Shown: in pieces, positions 51,727-60,620 of the stretch
Layout: each line of letters begins with the position of its first letter
Numbering within the stretch: position 1 is the stretch's first letter
Assembly: GCF_000424325.1 (NCBI RefSeq)
Contig: NZ_AUJR01000007.1
Span: 86,156-150,155 of the forward strand
From: [Clostridium] clostridioforme AGR2157
GTDB lineage: Bacteria > Bacillota > Clostridia > Lachnospirales > Lachnospiraceae
DNA: 64,000 nucleotides
Direction of reading: 5' to 3'
The notes under the pieces: model-generated
Told to the model about the DNA's origin: nothing
The model's database searches: none
What the model saw: the letters and a program-made list of their open reading frames with translations, nothing else
Program-made: the position numbers and the translations under genes

Positions 51727-52518
51727 ATGTATCGTGTATTGCTGGCGGATGACGAACAGATTGAACGGATGGCGCTGGCCAAGCGCCTTAAGAGGCATTT
51801 TTGCGGCTGCCTGGATATCAGCGAGGCAGTGAACGGGGCAGAGGCCCTGGAAACATTCAAGAGAGAAAAAAGCCATATCGTTGTCATGGACATATCCATG
51901 CCGGAGATGAACGGGGTGGAGGCGGCAGAACACATCCGCAGCCTGGATGAGAACTGTATTATCATTTTCCTGACAGCGTATGATGAGTTTTCCTATGCCA
52001 AGAGGGCCATTGTCATACGGGCCCTGGATTATCTGCTGAAGCCATGCGAGGAGGAAGAGCTGGTGGCTGTCATGGAGGAGGCCATGCGGCTGACGGATAA
52101 ACGGCTGGCTGGTACGGACATCCCTGGTCCGGACATCCGCACAGGAGAACATGCTGAAGCCGTGCCCAGGGACGACGGGGACGGGCGCCTGGCCCAGGTG
52201 GCGGAAACCATACGGGAATATATAAGGAATAATTATATGAAGGAAATATCCATGCAGGATGCGGCCAGAATGATGAATTATTCAGACGCCTATTTCTGCA
52301 AGCTGTTCAAACAATGCTTTGACCAGAATTTCACATCCTACCTCACCGGTATCAGGGTCAACGAGGCTAAGAAACTGCTGAAGGACAGGAGCATCAGTGT
52401 CAAGGATGTGAGTATGCAGGTAGGGTATTATGATTCCAATTATTTTGCAAAAGTGTTCAAGCGCATGACCGGAATGATACCATCCGAGTATAGGGATAGT
52501 GAGACTGCACAAAAATAG
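51727..52518 (+). CDS. YesN-type response regulator with AraC output domain
   Basis: A 263-residue protein with an N-terminal receiver (LLADDEQIERM, phospho-Asp in IVVMDISMPEMNG, Lys in YLLKP) and a C-terminal AraC double HTH (MQDAARMMNYSDAYFCKLFK, then VSMQVGYYDSNYFAKVFKRM). With the upstream kinase it forms a YesMN pair that probably switches on the TRAP transporter operon lying 342 bp downstream. Confidence 0.93.
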   Translation: MYRVLLADDEQIERMALAKRLKRHFCGCLDISEAVNGAEALETFKREKSHIVVMDISMPEMNGVEAAEHIRSLDENCIIIFLTAYDEFSYAKRAIVIRALDYLLKPCEEEELVAVMEEAMRLTDKRLAGTDIPGPDIRTGEHAEAVPRDDGDGRLAQVAETIREYIRNNYMKEISMQDAARMMNYSDAYFCKLFKQCFDQNFTSYLTGIRVNEAKKLLKDRSISVKDVSMQVGYYDSNYFAKVFKRMTGMIPSEYRDSETAQK

Positions 52519-52613
52519 AGAAAGGTTTTTGTACATTTGTGCGAAGGCAGCTAGAAAAAAATGGGGGAGGACAAAATCTTCTTCCTGTATGACAAACTTT
52601 TACGGTACAAAAT

Positions 52614-52699
52614 AAAAGCCCTTGGCTATATAATTAAGAAAGTGTTAAGAAGGCGCCAAAAAATCTTAACGTTTTCTGGTTGATAGCTAAGGGGCTTTT
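52614..52699 (+). other. 86-nt nested stem-loop before the TRAP operon
   Basis: An outer stem (AAAAGCCCTT and GCTAT paired with ATAGC and AAGGGGCTTTT, one bulge) encloses a 12-bp hairpin AAAGTGTTAAGA/TCTTAACGTTTT held partly by two G-U pairs, with GGCGCC in its loop. T-rich sequence follows. It may be a large terminator for the response regulator gene or a regulatory leader of dctP. Confidence 0.6.
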
Positions 52700-52860
52700 G
52701 TTGTGGAGAAAAAGGCCGGGACTCTTACAGAGCCGGGCAACGGGCAGCAAAAGGCCGCCGTTTTGCGGTATGGGAAACAGTATTTCAGTCCAGAATAAAC
52801 AGGAACGCAGGTTCCTGGGATGTATTGAAACAAAAGAGTTTGCCGTATAAAGGGAAAGGA

Positions 52861-53892
52861 ATGAAAATAGTGAGAAAATTCATAAAGAGAGTGGCGGCTG
52901 CCGCGCTTGCGTCTGCTGTAGCAGCAGGTCTTACAGGCTGTGGCTCAGTGACTTCCGGAAAACGGATTATCCGTGTATCCCATGCCCAGTCAGAGACACA
53001 TCCGGAGCATATAGGGCTTCTGGCTTTTAAGGAATATGTGGAGGAACGGCTGGGGGACAAGTACGAGGTTCAGATATTCCCCAATGAAATCCTGGGTTCT
53101 GCCCAGAAGGCCATTGAACTGACCCAGACAGGGGCCATTGACTTTGTTGTGGCCGGAACCGCCAATCTTGAGACGTTTGCAGGCGTATACGAGATTTTCA
53201 GTATGCCCTATCTTTTCGACTCAGAGGATGTGTACAAGTCTGTTATGCAGGATACGGATTACATGGAAAAGATTTATGAGTCCACGGACGAAGCCGGATT
53301 CAGGGTAGTTACCTGGTACAATGCAGGCGTCAGGAATTTTTATGCCAAGACTCCTATTCATACCCCTGATGACTTAAAGGGAAAGAAAATAAGGGTTCAG
53401 CAGAGCCCGGCCAGCGTGGCCATGGTCAATGCCTTCGGAGCAGCGGCAGCCCCCATGGGATTCGGTGAGGTATATACGGCCATCCAGCAGGGCGTCATCG
53501 ACGGTGCGGAGAACAATGAGCTGGCGCTTACCAACAACAAGCACGGCGAGGTTGCCAAGTATTATGCCTATAATAAGCACCAGATGGTGCCGGATATGCT
53601 GGTTGCCAACCTGAAATTCTTAAACGGCTTAAGCCCTGAGGAATACCAGATATTCAAGGACGCGGCAGCCCTGTCCACAGAGGTGGAGCTTGAGGAGTGG
53701 GATAAGAGCATTGAGGAAGCCAAGGATATTGCACAGAATAAAATGGGCGTGGAATTTATAGATGTGGACGTGGATGCTTTCAAACAGAAGGTGCTGCCTC
53801 TTCACGAGACTATGTTAAACGATAATCCTAAGATTGTGGACCTGTACAATCATATCCAGGAAATAAATGAAAAAGCGAAGGGGGGAAAGTAG
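52861..53892 (+). CDS. TRAP transporter, substrate-binding protein (DctP family)
   Basis: A 343-residue lipoprotein (lipobox LTGC, Cys about residue 27) with the DctP fold: SETHPEHIGLLAFKEYVEERL, IFPNEILGSAQKAIELTQTG and EVYTAIQQGVIDGAENNEL. The central Arg of VRNFYAKTP (conserved in DctP) binds the carboxylate of the ligand. Given the neighbours, a hexuronate or unsaturated uronate is the likely cargo. The ATG at 52861 has AAAGGGAAAGGA before it. Confidence 0.93.
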   Translation: MKIVRKFIKRVAAAALASAVAAGLTGCGSVTSGKRIIRVSHAQSETHPEHIGLLAFKEYVEERLGDKYEVQIFPNEILGSAQKAIELTQTGAIDFVVAGTANLETFAGVYEIFSMPYLFDSEDVYKSVMQDTDYMEKIYESTDEAGFRVVTWYNAGVRNFYAKTPIHTPDDLKGKKIRVQQSPASVAMVNAFGAAAAPMGFGEVYTAIQQGVIDGAENNELALTNNKHGEVAKYYAYNKHQMVPDMLVANLKFLNGLSPEEYQIFKDAAALSTEVELEEWDKSIEEAKDIAQNKMGVEFIDVDVDAFKQKVLPLHETMLNDNPKIVDLYNHIQEINEKAKGGK

Positions 53893-53893
53893 G

Positions 53894-54397
53894 ATGGAGA
53901 CAATGCATAAAGTGAGAGCCAGAATCATGCAGGTTCTGGGAATTTTCATCATCTGCCTGTTTATGCTGATGACCATAATCGGAACCTACCAGATTGTTAC
54001 CCGCTACTTCTTCAATAAGCCCAGTACTGTTTCCGAGGAGCTTCTGACCTACAGCTTCACATGGATGGCCCTGCTGGCTTCCGCCTATGTGTTCGGCAAA
54101 AGGGACCATATGAGGATGGGATTTCTGGCAGATAAGATTAGCGGTTCCGCCAGGAAATACCTGGAAGTCATCATCGACCTGCTGACCTTTGCCTTTGCCG
54201 GTGTGGTCATGGTGTACGGCGGTATCTCCATCACAAAGCTGACCATGATCCAGACCACCGCGTCCCTCAGGGTGCCCATGGGATATATCTATGTGATTGT
54301 ACCTGTGACAGGCATCATCATCATGATGTTCAGTCTGATGAACGCGGCAGACATGCTGCACACGGATTTCAGCAAAAAGGAGGATGCAGGAGTATGA
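53894..54397 (+). CDS. TRAP transporter, small permease (DctQ)
   Basis: A 167-residue protein with four membrane helices and the DctQ-type segment YFFNKPSTVSEELLTYSFTW. It bridges binding protein and large permease. It starts 2 bp after the dctP stop codon with GGGGGGAAAGTAGG upstream, and overlaps the dctM start by 4 bp. Confidence 0.93.
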   Translation: METMHKVRARIMQVLGIFIICLFMLMTIIGTYQIVTRYFFNKPSTVSEELLTYSFTWMALLASAYVFGKRDHMRMGFLADKISGSARKYLEVIIDLLTFAFAGVVMVYGGISITKLTMIQTTASLRVPMGYIYVIVPVTGIIIMMFSLMNAADMLHTDFSKKEDAGV

Positions 54398-55701
54398 ATA
54401 TAGCAGTAGTCTGCGGACTGATTATTTTGGTGCTTTTAGTCGTGATGCTCTTAGCGGGGGTTCCCATTGCGGTAGCCCTGGCAGTGTCATCCATCTGTGC
54501 CATTCTTCCGGTGCTCAATACGGGAGCAGCCGTGCTTACCGGCGCACAGAGAATCTTTTCAGGCATATCCGTATTCAGCCTTCTTGCCATTCCGTTTTTT
54601 ATCCTGGCAGGAAATATCATGAATAAGGGAGGTATAGCCGTCCGTCTCATTAACTTTGCAAAGCTTTTTACAGGAAGCATTCCGGGTGCGCTGGCTCATA
54701 CCAATGCTGTGGCAAACATGCTGTTCGGCGCCATATCCGGTTCAGGTACCGCGGCTGCCTCCGCCATGGGTTCCATTATAGGACCCATTGAGGAAGAGGA
54801 AGGATATGATAGGGATTTCTCTGCTGCGGCTAATATTGCCACGGCTCCTACCGGCCTTCTGATTCCTCCAAGCAATGTAATGATTACCTACTCCCTGGTC
54901 AGCGGCGGCACTTCGGTGGCAGCCCTGTTCATGGCAGGATACATTCCGGGCATCCTCTGGGGCCTTGCCTGTATGGCGGTTATCCTCTATTTTGCAAAGA
55001 AGAAAGGGTACCGCAGCACAAAGAAATACTCTAACAGTGAAAAGGCAAAGGTATTCTTCCAGGCCGTTCCCTGTCTGCTGATGATTGTCATTGTTATCGG
55101 AGGTATCATCAGCGGTATTTTTACCGCAACTGAGGGAAGCGTGGTGGCAGTGGTGTACAGCCTGATTCTGTCCCTGTTCTTCTATAAGTCCATCAAGTTC
55201 TCTGAGCTGCCTAAGATTTTCCTGGACAGCGCGGAGATGACAGGCATCATTATTTTCCTGATTGGCGTGTCCAGCATCATGAGCTGGGTCATGGCCTTTA
55301 CAGGAATCCCCACAGCCGTATCAGAGGCAATGTTAGGTATCAGCAACAACCGGTATGTGATTCTTTTCATCATCAATATCCTCCTGCTGATTATCGGAAC
55401 ATTCATGGACATGACGCCTGCCTGCCTTATCTTCACACCTATCTTCCTGCCAATCTGCCAGGCTCTGGGTATGAATACCGTACACTTTGGTATCATGATG
55501 ATATTCAACCTGTGTATCGGAACCATCACGCCTCCGGTAGGAACCACGCTGTTTGTGGGTGTAAAAGTGGGTAAGACCAAGATTGAAAATGTAATTAAAC
55601 CGCTGTTATTGTATTTTGCAGCCATATTCGTTGTGCTGCTGCTTGTATCCTATGTTCCGATTCTGTCCATGTGGCTGCCGGGACTGCTGGGATATGTATA
55701 G
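54394..55701 (+). CDS. TRAP transporter, large permease (DctM)
   Basis: The 435-residue, roughly twelve-helix protein is the Na+-coupled channel subunit (AGVPIAVALAVSS, GNIMNKGGIAVRLINFA, SGSGTAAASAMGSI, FMDMTPACLIFTPIFLPI, GTITPPVGTTLFV). Start and dctQ stop overlap as ATGA, showing translational coupling. A hairpin 100 bp downstream closes the operon. Confidence 0.95.
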   Translation: MNIAVVCGLIILVLLVVMLLAGVPIAVALAVSSICAILPVLNTGAAVLTGAQRIFSGISVFSLLAIPFFILAGNIMNKGGIAVRLINFAKLFTGSIPGALAHTNAVANMLFGAISGSGTAAASAMGSIIGPIEEEEGYDRDFSAAANIATAPTGLLIPPSNVMITYSLVSGGTSVAALFMAGYIPGILWGLACMAVILYFAKKKGYRSTKKYSNSEKAKVFFQAVPCLLMIVIVIGGIISGIFTATEGSVVAVVYSLILSLFFYKSIKFSELPKIFLDSAEMTGIIIFLIGVSSIMSWVMAFTGIPTAVSEAMLGISNNRYVILFIINILLLIIGTFMDMTPACLIFTPIFLPICQALGMNTVHFGIMMIFNLCIGTITPPVGTTLFVGVKVGKTKIENVIKPLLLYFAAIFVVLLLVSYVPILSMWLPGLLGYV

Positions 55702-55799
55702 GCGGCACGGAAATTCGGAGTACGAAGCTGCCTGTACAGGAGGCAGAGGATTGGGACGCATGTAAGTAAGCGTGCGTTGTTTCATGAAGGGTTTGGAGA

Positions 55800-55826
55800 G
55801 ACCGGCGCCAGGGTGGGCGGCCGGTC
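55800..55826 (+). terminator. terminator of the TRAP operon
   Basis: GACCGGC pairs with GCCGGTC over a 13-nt loop, followed by TTTCTTTCT. Confidence 0.75.
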
Positions 55827-55902
55827 TTTCTTTCTGTCCCTCGGCTATACTTGGGCTGTTCGGGATTTTCTCCGGATTTGTCTGCCCGATATTGATTTGT
55901 TA

Positions 55903-55931
55903 TTGCAGTCTGCCGCTGTTTTTGATATTAT
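55903..55931 (+). promoter_or_regulatory. promoter of the AEC carrier gene
   Basis: TTGCAG (55903-55908), 17-bp spacer, TATTAT (55926-55931). Confidence 0.6.
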
Positions 55932-56006
55932 AACTAGGACTTGCGAAATGAATTTTTAAATCAAAAGCCGGGGCGGGAAGAGTAAACGGATGGGAGAAAT
56001 GATAAA

Positions 56007-56918
56007 ATGGCAGAAGTGTTAATGAAGGCCGGCTCTTTTGTGGCCGTCATAATAATGGGAAATCTGCTGAGAAGGGCAGTTTTTTTTAAGGAGGAAGATT
56101 TTTATGTCTTATCCAAAATCGTACTTAAGATAACCCTTCCCGCAGCAATTATTTCTAATTTTTCAGGGATTGACCTGAAGCCGTCCATGCTGGTGATGAC
56201 ACTGCTGGGATTTGGCGGAGGAATCCTGTATATCAGCATGGCCTTTTTCATAAGTATCGGAAAGGACCGGGAAGAACGGGCATTCAACATACTGAATTTG
56301 CCCGGATACAATATAGGTAATTTTACCATTCCCTTTGCCCAGAGCTTCCTGGGCCCCGTTGGCGTGGTGGCGACCAGCCTGTTTGATTCCGGAAATGCGT
56401 TTATCTGCCTGGGCGGGGCCTACAGCGTGGCAGTGGTGACAATGGAGAAAAACGCCAGGTTCAGCATTTTGCCGGTTATAAAGACTCTGCTTAAATCCAT
56501 TCCCTTTGACGCATATCTGCTTATGACCGTGCTGTCGCTTTTCCATGTGGGACTGCCGGCACCCATTACCTCATTTACCGGAGTTATTGGAAATGCAAAT
56601 GCATTTATGGCCATGCTCATGATTGGGGTTGGATTTAAGTTAAACGGGGACAGCAGCCAGCCCGGGAAAATCGTGAAAATACTTGCGGCCCGGTATTCAT
56701 TGGCCATTGTACTGGCACTGGTCTTTTACTTCCTGCTGCCTTTTGGGATAGAATACAGGCAGGCACTGACCATACTTGCCCTTAGCCCGATGTCATCTGC
56801 CGCTCCTGCATTTACAGGAAACCTGGATTCGGATGTGGGACTGGCAAGCGCGGTCAACTCCATGTCCGTGGTTATCAGCACGGTGCTGATTACCGGGACA
56901 CTGATGATGATATTGTAG
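56007..56918 (+). CDS. AEC-family (auxin efflux carrier-like) transporter
   Basis: A 303-residue membrane protein of about ten helices with the AEC pattern: LSKIVLKITLPAAIISNFSG near residue 35 and LSPMSSAAPAFTGNL near the C-terminus. Bacterial members carry organic acids such as malate or malonate, in or out. It has its own promoter and lies between the uronate genes and the mobile region; the cargo is unknown. Confidence 0.88.
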   Translation: MAEVLMKAGSFVAVIIMGNLLRRAVFFKEEDFYVLSKIVLKITLPAAIISNFSGIDLKPSMLVMTLLGFGGGILYISMAFFISIGKDREERAFNILNLPGYNIGNFTIPFAQSFLGPVGVVATSLFDSGNAFICLGGAYSVAVVTMEKNARFSILPVIKTLLKSIPFDAYLLMTVLSLFHVGLPAPITSFTGVIGNANAFMAMLMIGVGFKLNGDSSQPGKIVKILAARYSLAIVLALVFYFLLPFGIEYRQALTILALSPMSSAAPAFTGNLDSDVGLASAVNSMSVVISTVLITGTLMMIL

Positions 56919-57069
56919 GGATTTGGCGGAATAAAACTGGATACAGGGGAGCGGGGATGACAGGAAGAATCGGGGAGGAGAAAATAAATTAAAAAATTTA
57001 TCGGATGTGTATAATTATTTGGGATGGGGCCATAATAGGAGTATACACCAAAGAGAAAATAATTAATAC

Positions 57070-57126
57070 TTATCCTCCCCTTTTTAAATCAGCTCCGGCG
57101 CAATGGCGTGCTGGGGCTGATTTTGT
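57070..57126 (+). repeat. terminator-like element, copy A (covaries with copy B at 62963)
   Basis: TTATCCTCCCCTTTTT is followed by a hairpin with outer stem AATCAGC/GCTGATT, a CGCAATGGCG core and a T-run. Copy B has the same 5' string and core but outer stem ATCCAGGC/GCCTGGAT, so the two arms changed together. Both copies border mobile-element remnants. Confidence 0.75.
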
Positions 57127-57146
57127 TTGCGCGCCATGGGCGCGCT

Positions 57147-57331
57147 ATAAGGTTCAGAAACTCAACCAGCTTATCCGAGGTTGGATAAACTATTTCAAAA
57201 TCGGGAGCATGAAAAGATTATGCACGCAAGGTGTGTCACTTGTTAAGTTGATTGAACCGCCGTGTACCGAAAGGTACGCACGGTGGTGTGAGAGGCCGGT
57301 AGGCGAAATAATCGCCTACCTCCTACTCGAT
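57147..57331 (+). mobile_element. 3' tail of a group II intron (maturase end plus domains V and VI)
   Basis: The start encodes the maturase-domain signature KVQKLNQLIRGWINYFKIGS. The RNA end follows: a domain V-like hairpin (GCCGTGTACC-GAAA-GGTACGCACGG with flanking ACC and GGT) and a domain VI-like hairpin GGTAGGCG/CGCCTACC leading to CTCCTACTCGAT, the expected branch-site region. The 5' RNA domains and the whole reverse transcriptase are missing, so it is a dead remnant. A 7-bp GCGCGCC/GGCGCGC hairpin lies just before it. Confidence 0.8.
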
Positions 57332-57535
57332 TGACTTATCGGGAAGAAAAAATGTGAAAAATCCGGTGCGGATTCTACAACTTTCTCATTTCTTTCCCTT
57401 TAGTTAAACCTCTATCCATGAAGTGAACAAACACATAACCAGGATATGTCAGACAACCCATTCTGCTCTCAATCTATCCGGGCATATTCTGACGGCTTAC
57501 TCGAAAGAAGCACAGTAAACTGGTGCAAAAGGACT

Positions 57536-58207
57536 TCAGCTCTGGTTTTTGAAGTTCCTGATGTGCATGTATACTGTGTTTTTTGAAATATTCAGCTGTT
57601 CGGCCACCTTGATTACAGCATCCTTCAGATTGAAAATACCGCGTTGGTAAAGCTGAAAAACGATCTCTTTATTTTTATTGGCGGAGGTGATATTCGGGTC
57701 ACCGTAAACGGCCTCCTTCGTTTCGGAAAGAGAGGAGAGGATTAAGTCATCAATGCTCTCGGAGAAGGTCTCCGCCGGGGCTGCCGTCGTAACCGTACTC
57801 TGGGGCGGCACCAAGGTCTGCAGGATGCTGGAAAGAGGGATTTCCATGTGGAAGTTCATGCAGAGCAGGCCGATAATACGCCCGTGTTCCCCTGTGATGG
57901 GGATGGTGCAGGAACGGAGGACGGAGCCGGATTTGTTCGTATTATAATAGGGGGAAACCGTTCGGCCCGGATCCTTTTCCAGTTCGCCCAGCATTTTCAG
58001 GGCCAGATCCGTGATGGGCGAGCCTTCTTTCCTGCTGGTATAATGTCCGTTGATTATCTTTATGACGGAATGATCCAGGCTTTCTAGGCTGTGAAGCACC
58101 AGCTCATAGCCTTCGCCCAGATAAGCGCCCAGTCCGTCAAGCATGTGGGCGTAGGAGTTCAGAATCTGTCTGTCAGTTGGGGTAAGTTCAATAAAAGGGG
58201 TATCCAT
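57536..58207 (-). CDS. YheO/DauR-like PAS and HTH regulator
   Basis: A 223-residue protein with an N-terminal YheO-type PAS-like domain (LGEGYELVLHSLESLDHSVIKI, CTIPITGEHGRIIGLLCMNF) and a C-terminal HTH (VIKVAEQLNISKNTVYMHIRN). Relatives such as DauR control amino-acid catabolism genes. It is divergent from ridA-nhaC-patB across about 400 bp and is their likely regulator. The ATG at 58207 follows CAGGTGATAACT; a GTG three codons earlier is possible. Confidence 0.88.
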   Translation of the reverse strand: MDTPFIELTPTDRQILNSYAHMLDGLGAYLGEGYELVLHSLESLDHSVIKIINGHYTSRKEGSPITDLALKMLGELEKDPGRTVSPYYNTNKSGSVLRSCTIPITGEHGRIIGLLCMNFHMEIPLSSILQTLVPPQSTVTTAAPAETFSESIDDLILSSLSETKEAVYGDPNITSANKNKEIVFQLYQRGIFNLKDAVIKVAEQLNISKNTVYMHIRNFKNQS

Positions 58208-58269
58208 AGTTATCACCTGTGCCTTTCGGGATAGTTTGTCTGTGATAGTGATTTCGCGGCCTTCCGGAC

Positions 58270-58317
58270 GGTCCCGGCCGTTTTCCGGCTGCGGCAGCCT
58301 GGAAAACGGCCGGGACC
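58270..58317. repeat. 17-bp perfect inverted repeat
   Basis: GGTCCCGGCCGTTTTCC and its exact complement flank a 14-nt loop that itself can pair (GGCTG/CAGCC). It is in the gap between the divergent YheO-like gene and ridA, about 60 bp before the former. No T-run follows on either strand, so a simple terminator is unlikely. Confidence 0.85.
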
Positions 58318-58548
58318 CGGGGTGGCTTCGGAATACCTATTATAGATAAGCTTTGGTGAAAGCGGCAGGGAATAATGTTAGCTGGAGAACTTAACAGTTA
58401 CGGTAAAATAAGAATTTAAATAATGTCAATTAGTGAAAAATATTTCAGCGCCGCTTTCTGATTCTATTATAAGGGAGTGGAGGGAAATGTGCAAGAAATT
58501 AGTGAAATAATTTTTAATAAATATACAGAATTAATAAACAAAAGTGTA

Positions 58549-58577
58549 TTGACTAAAATATATTTTATTGATATAAT
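58549..58577 (+). promoter_or_regulatory. promoter of ridA-nhaC-patB
   Basis: TTGACT (58549-58554), 17-bp spacer, perfect TATAAT (58572-58577), within a strongly AT-rich stretch (58380-58600). Confidence 0.85.
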
Positions 58578-58615
58578 GCAGTTATCAAACAAAAACAAAG
58601 AAAGAGGTGGAAAAA

Positions 58616-59017
58616 GTGCTGAAAAAAATTTACACAAAAAAAGCTCCGGAGGCAATTGGGCCTTATTCCCAGGCGATCCTGTTCAATGAACTTTTGTTCA
58701 GTTCAGGACAAATCCCGGTGGACCCGGCTGTCGGAGAGGTAGTTCAGGGAGACATTACGGCTCAGGCAGAGCAGGTAATGAAGAACGTGGGAGCAGTGCT
58801 TGAGGAAGCGGGAACGGATTTTGCGTCTGTTATCAAGACGACCTGTTTCCTGAGCGACATGGGAGACTTTGCCGCATTCAATGAGGTGTACGGAAAGTAT
58901 TTTACCGGGAAGCCGGCGCGTTCCTGTGTGGCGGTGAAGGCGCTTCCGAAGAATGTACTGTGCGAAGTGGAAGTTATCGCAGCTGTTGAAAAGCAGGGCG
59001 GCAGCTTGACAGTCTGA
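58616..59017 (+). CDS. ridA: RidA-family enamine/imine deaminase
   Basis: A 133-residue RidA protein with the family strings GPYSQAI, FSSGQIP, the catalytic Arg in PARSCVAVKALPKN and the Glu of CEVEVIA. RidA hydrolyses reactive 2-aminoacrylate and related imines to keto acids. GTG 58616 was chosen because AAGAGGTGGAAAAA lies before it; GTG 58607 is the alternative. With patB in the same operon, it would clear the 2-aminoacrylate set free by C-S lyase action. Confidence 0.93.
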   Translation: MLKKIYTKKAPEAIGPYSQAILFNELLFSSGQIPVDPAVGEVVQGDITAQAEQVMKNVGAVLEEAGTDFASVIKTTCFLSDMGDFAAFNEVYGKYFTGKPARSCVAVKALPKNVLCEVEVIAAVEKQGGSLTV

Positions 59018-59109
59018 ATGGCCGTAAAGCAGTAGTGCAGCGTTGCGTAAGAACAAGTGAGTTGACACAATGCGGAGAGTGTATTGTGCATACGGAGGGG
59101 AATGTATCC

Positions 59110-60594
59110 ATGAGTGAAAGAAAAGTAAAAGAAAAAAAGAAACCGGGTTTTTTCCTGGCAGTGCTCCCGATTCTGGCAATGATTCTGCTGCTGGGTGTAG
59201 GCTATGCGGTAATGGGCTTAAGCCCTGAGGTTCTGATGCTGGTATCCGCGGCGGTGGCGGCGGTAATTGCCGTTTATCTGGGCTATACCTGGGATGACAT
59301 TATGAATTCCATCGTTGGAAAGCTTTCCAAGACGATGCCGGCTATTTTCATTTTGATTATTGTAGGCTTCCTGATTGGTTCCTGGATGATCGGCGGTACC
59401 ATCCCGATGATGGTTTATTACGGACTGAAAATCATCAGCCCCCGTTACATCGCAGTTACTTCCTTTCTGGTAACGGCAGTGGTTTCCCTTTGTACCGGTA
59501 CTTCCTGGGGATCCGCGGGAACCATCGGCGTGGCCTTAATGGGGGTTGCGGCAGGTATGGGCGCTCCGCTTCCGCTGGTGGCAGGCGCTGTTGTATCCGG
59601 TGCGTATTTCGGCGACAAGATGTCTCCGCTTTCCGATACCACCAACCTTGCCCCCATCGCAGCAGGCTCCAAGCTGTATGACCATATCGGACATATGTTT
59701 TACACAACGATTCCCGGCTGTATTATCTGTCTGATCGTTTATACCGTAGCCGGATTTTCACTGGCAGGCGGCGGTGCGGTGGCAACTCCTGAAAAGGTGG
59801 ATACCATTCTGACAACGTTGGAAGGGATGTTCCGGTTCAATCCGCTTGTAATTCTGCCTCCGGTTATCGTACTGTACGGTTCCATCCGCAAGAAGCCTAC
59901 CATTCCGGTAATGCTGATTTCCAGTGTGGTCGCTTTCTTTAACGCCACCATTTTCCAGGGCTTTTCCCTGCAGCAGTGCTTTACCGCGGCTATCAGCGGT
60001 TTCAGCCTTGATATGGTTACCAAAGCCGGTTTTGATGCGGCGGCCCTGATTCCCGATATCCCGAGGCTGCTGGAACGCGGCGGCATGCTTTCCATGCTGA
60101 ATACGGTTCTGATTGCATTCTGTGCATATGGGTTCGCCGGAACACTGGCTGTTACAGGCTCCCTTGATATTGTGCTGAATAAGCTGATGAAGTCCGTAAA
60201 GAGCACGGGCGGCCTGATTGTATCCACAATTGTTTCCTGTATTACCGCAGTTTTTGTTACAAGCAACGGACAGCTCTCCATCCTGATTCCCGGAGAAATG
60301 TTCTCCAAGACTTATATTAAGAAAGGCCTGCAGCCCAAGAACCTTTCCAGAACGCTGGAAGACTCTGCAACCGTTGTGGAGCCCATCGTTCCCTGGACGG
60401 CAGCAGGCGTTTACATGGCAACGACACTGGGCGTGCCCACGCTTTCCTATCTGCCCTGGGCAATCCTGTGCTACACCGGCGTGATATTTGCAATCATCTG
60501 GGGCTTCACCGGCTTCGGCATTGCCAAAATCAAGCCCGGCGATGATTATTATGAGGAATATCTGGCGCTTCAGAAAGAAGACGATGCGGCATAA
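59110..60594 (+). CDS. nhaC: NhaC-family Na+/H+ antiporter-like carrier
   Basis: A 494-residue membrane protein of ten to twelve helices with NhaC blocks (GTSWGSAGTIGVALMGVA, GAYFGDKMSPLSDTTNLA, and EDSATVVEPIVPWTAAGVYM). The family exchanges Na+ for H+, but several members carry organic or amino acids; in this operon, import of a sulfur amino acid is a fair guess. CGGAGGGGAATGTATCC precedes the ATG. Confidence 0.92.
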   Translation: MSERKVKEKKKPGFFLAVLPILAMILLLGVGYAVMGLSPEVLMLVSAAVAAVIAVYLGYTWDDIMNSIVGKLSKTMPAIFILIIVGFLIGSWMIGGTIPMMVYYGLKIISPRYIAVTSFLVTAVVSLCTGTSWGSAGTIGVALMGVAAGMGAPLPLVAGAVVSGAYFGDKMSPLSDTTNLAPIAAGSKLYDHIGHMFYTTIPGCIICLIVYTVAGFSLAGGGAVATPEKVDTILTTLEGMFRFNPLVILPPVIVLYGSIRKKPTIPVMLISSVVAFFNATIFQGFSLQQCFTAAISGFSLDMVTKAGFDAAALIPDIPRLLERGGMLSMLNTVLIAFCAYGFAGTLAVTGSLDIVLNKLMKSVKSTGGLIVSTIVSCITAVFVTSNGQLSILIPGEMFSKTYIKKGLQPKNLSRTLEDSATVVEPIVPWTAAGVYMATTLGVPTLSYLPWAILCYTGVIFAIIWGFTGFGIAKIKPGDDYYEEYLALQKEDDAA

Positions 60595-60620
60595 ACGCTG
60601 TTCCGGGAGGAGGTTATTCT

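Noticed and set aside
57005..57334. A 109-residue protein gene
   Set aside because: The frame merges intergenic sequence, a terminator and a group II intron maturase tail, so it is an intron remnant and not a gene.
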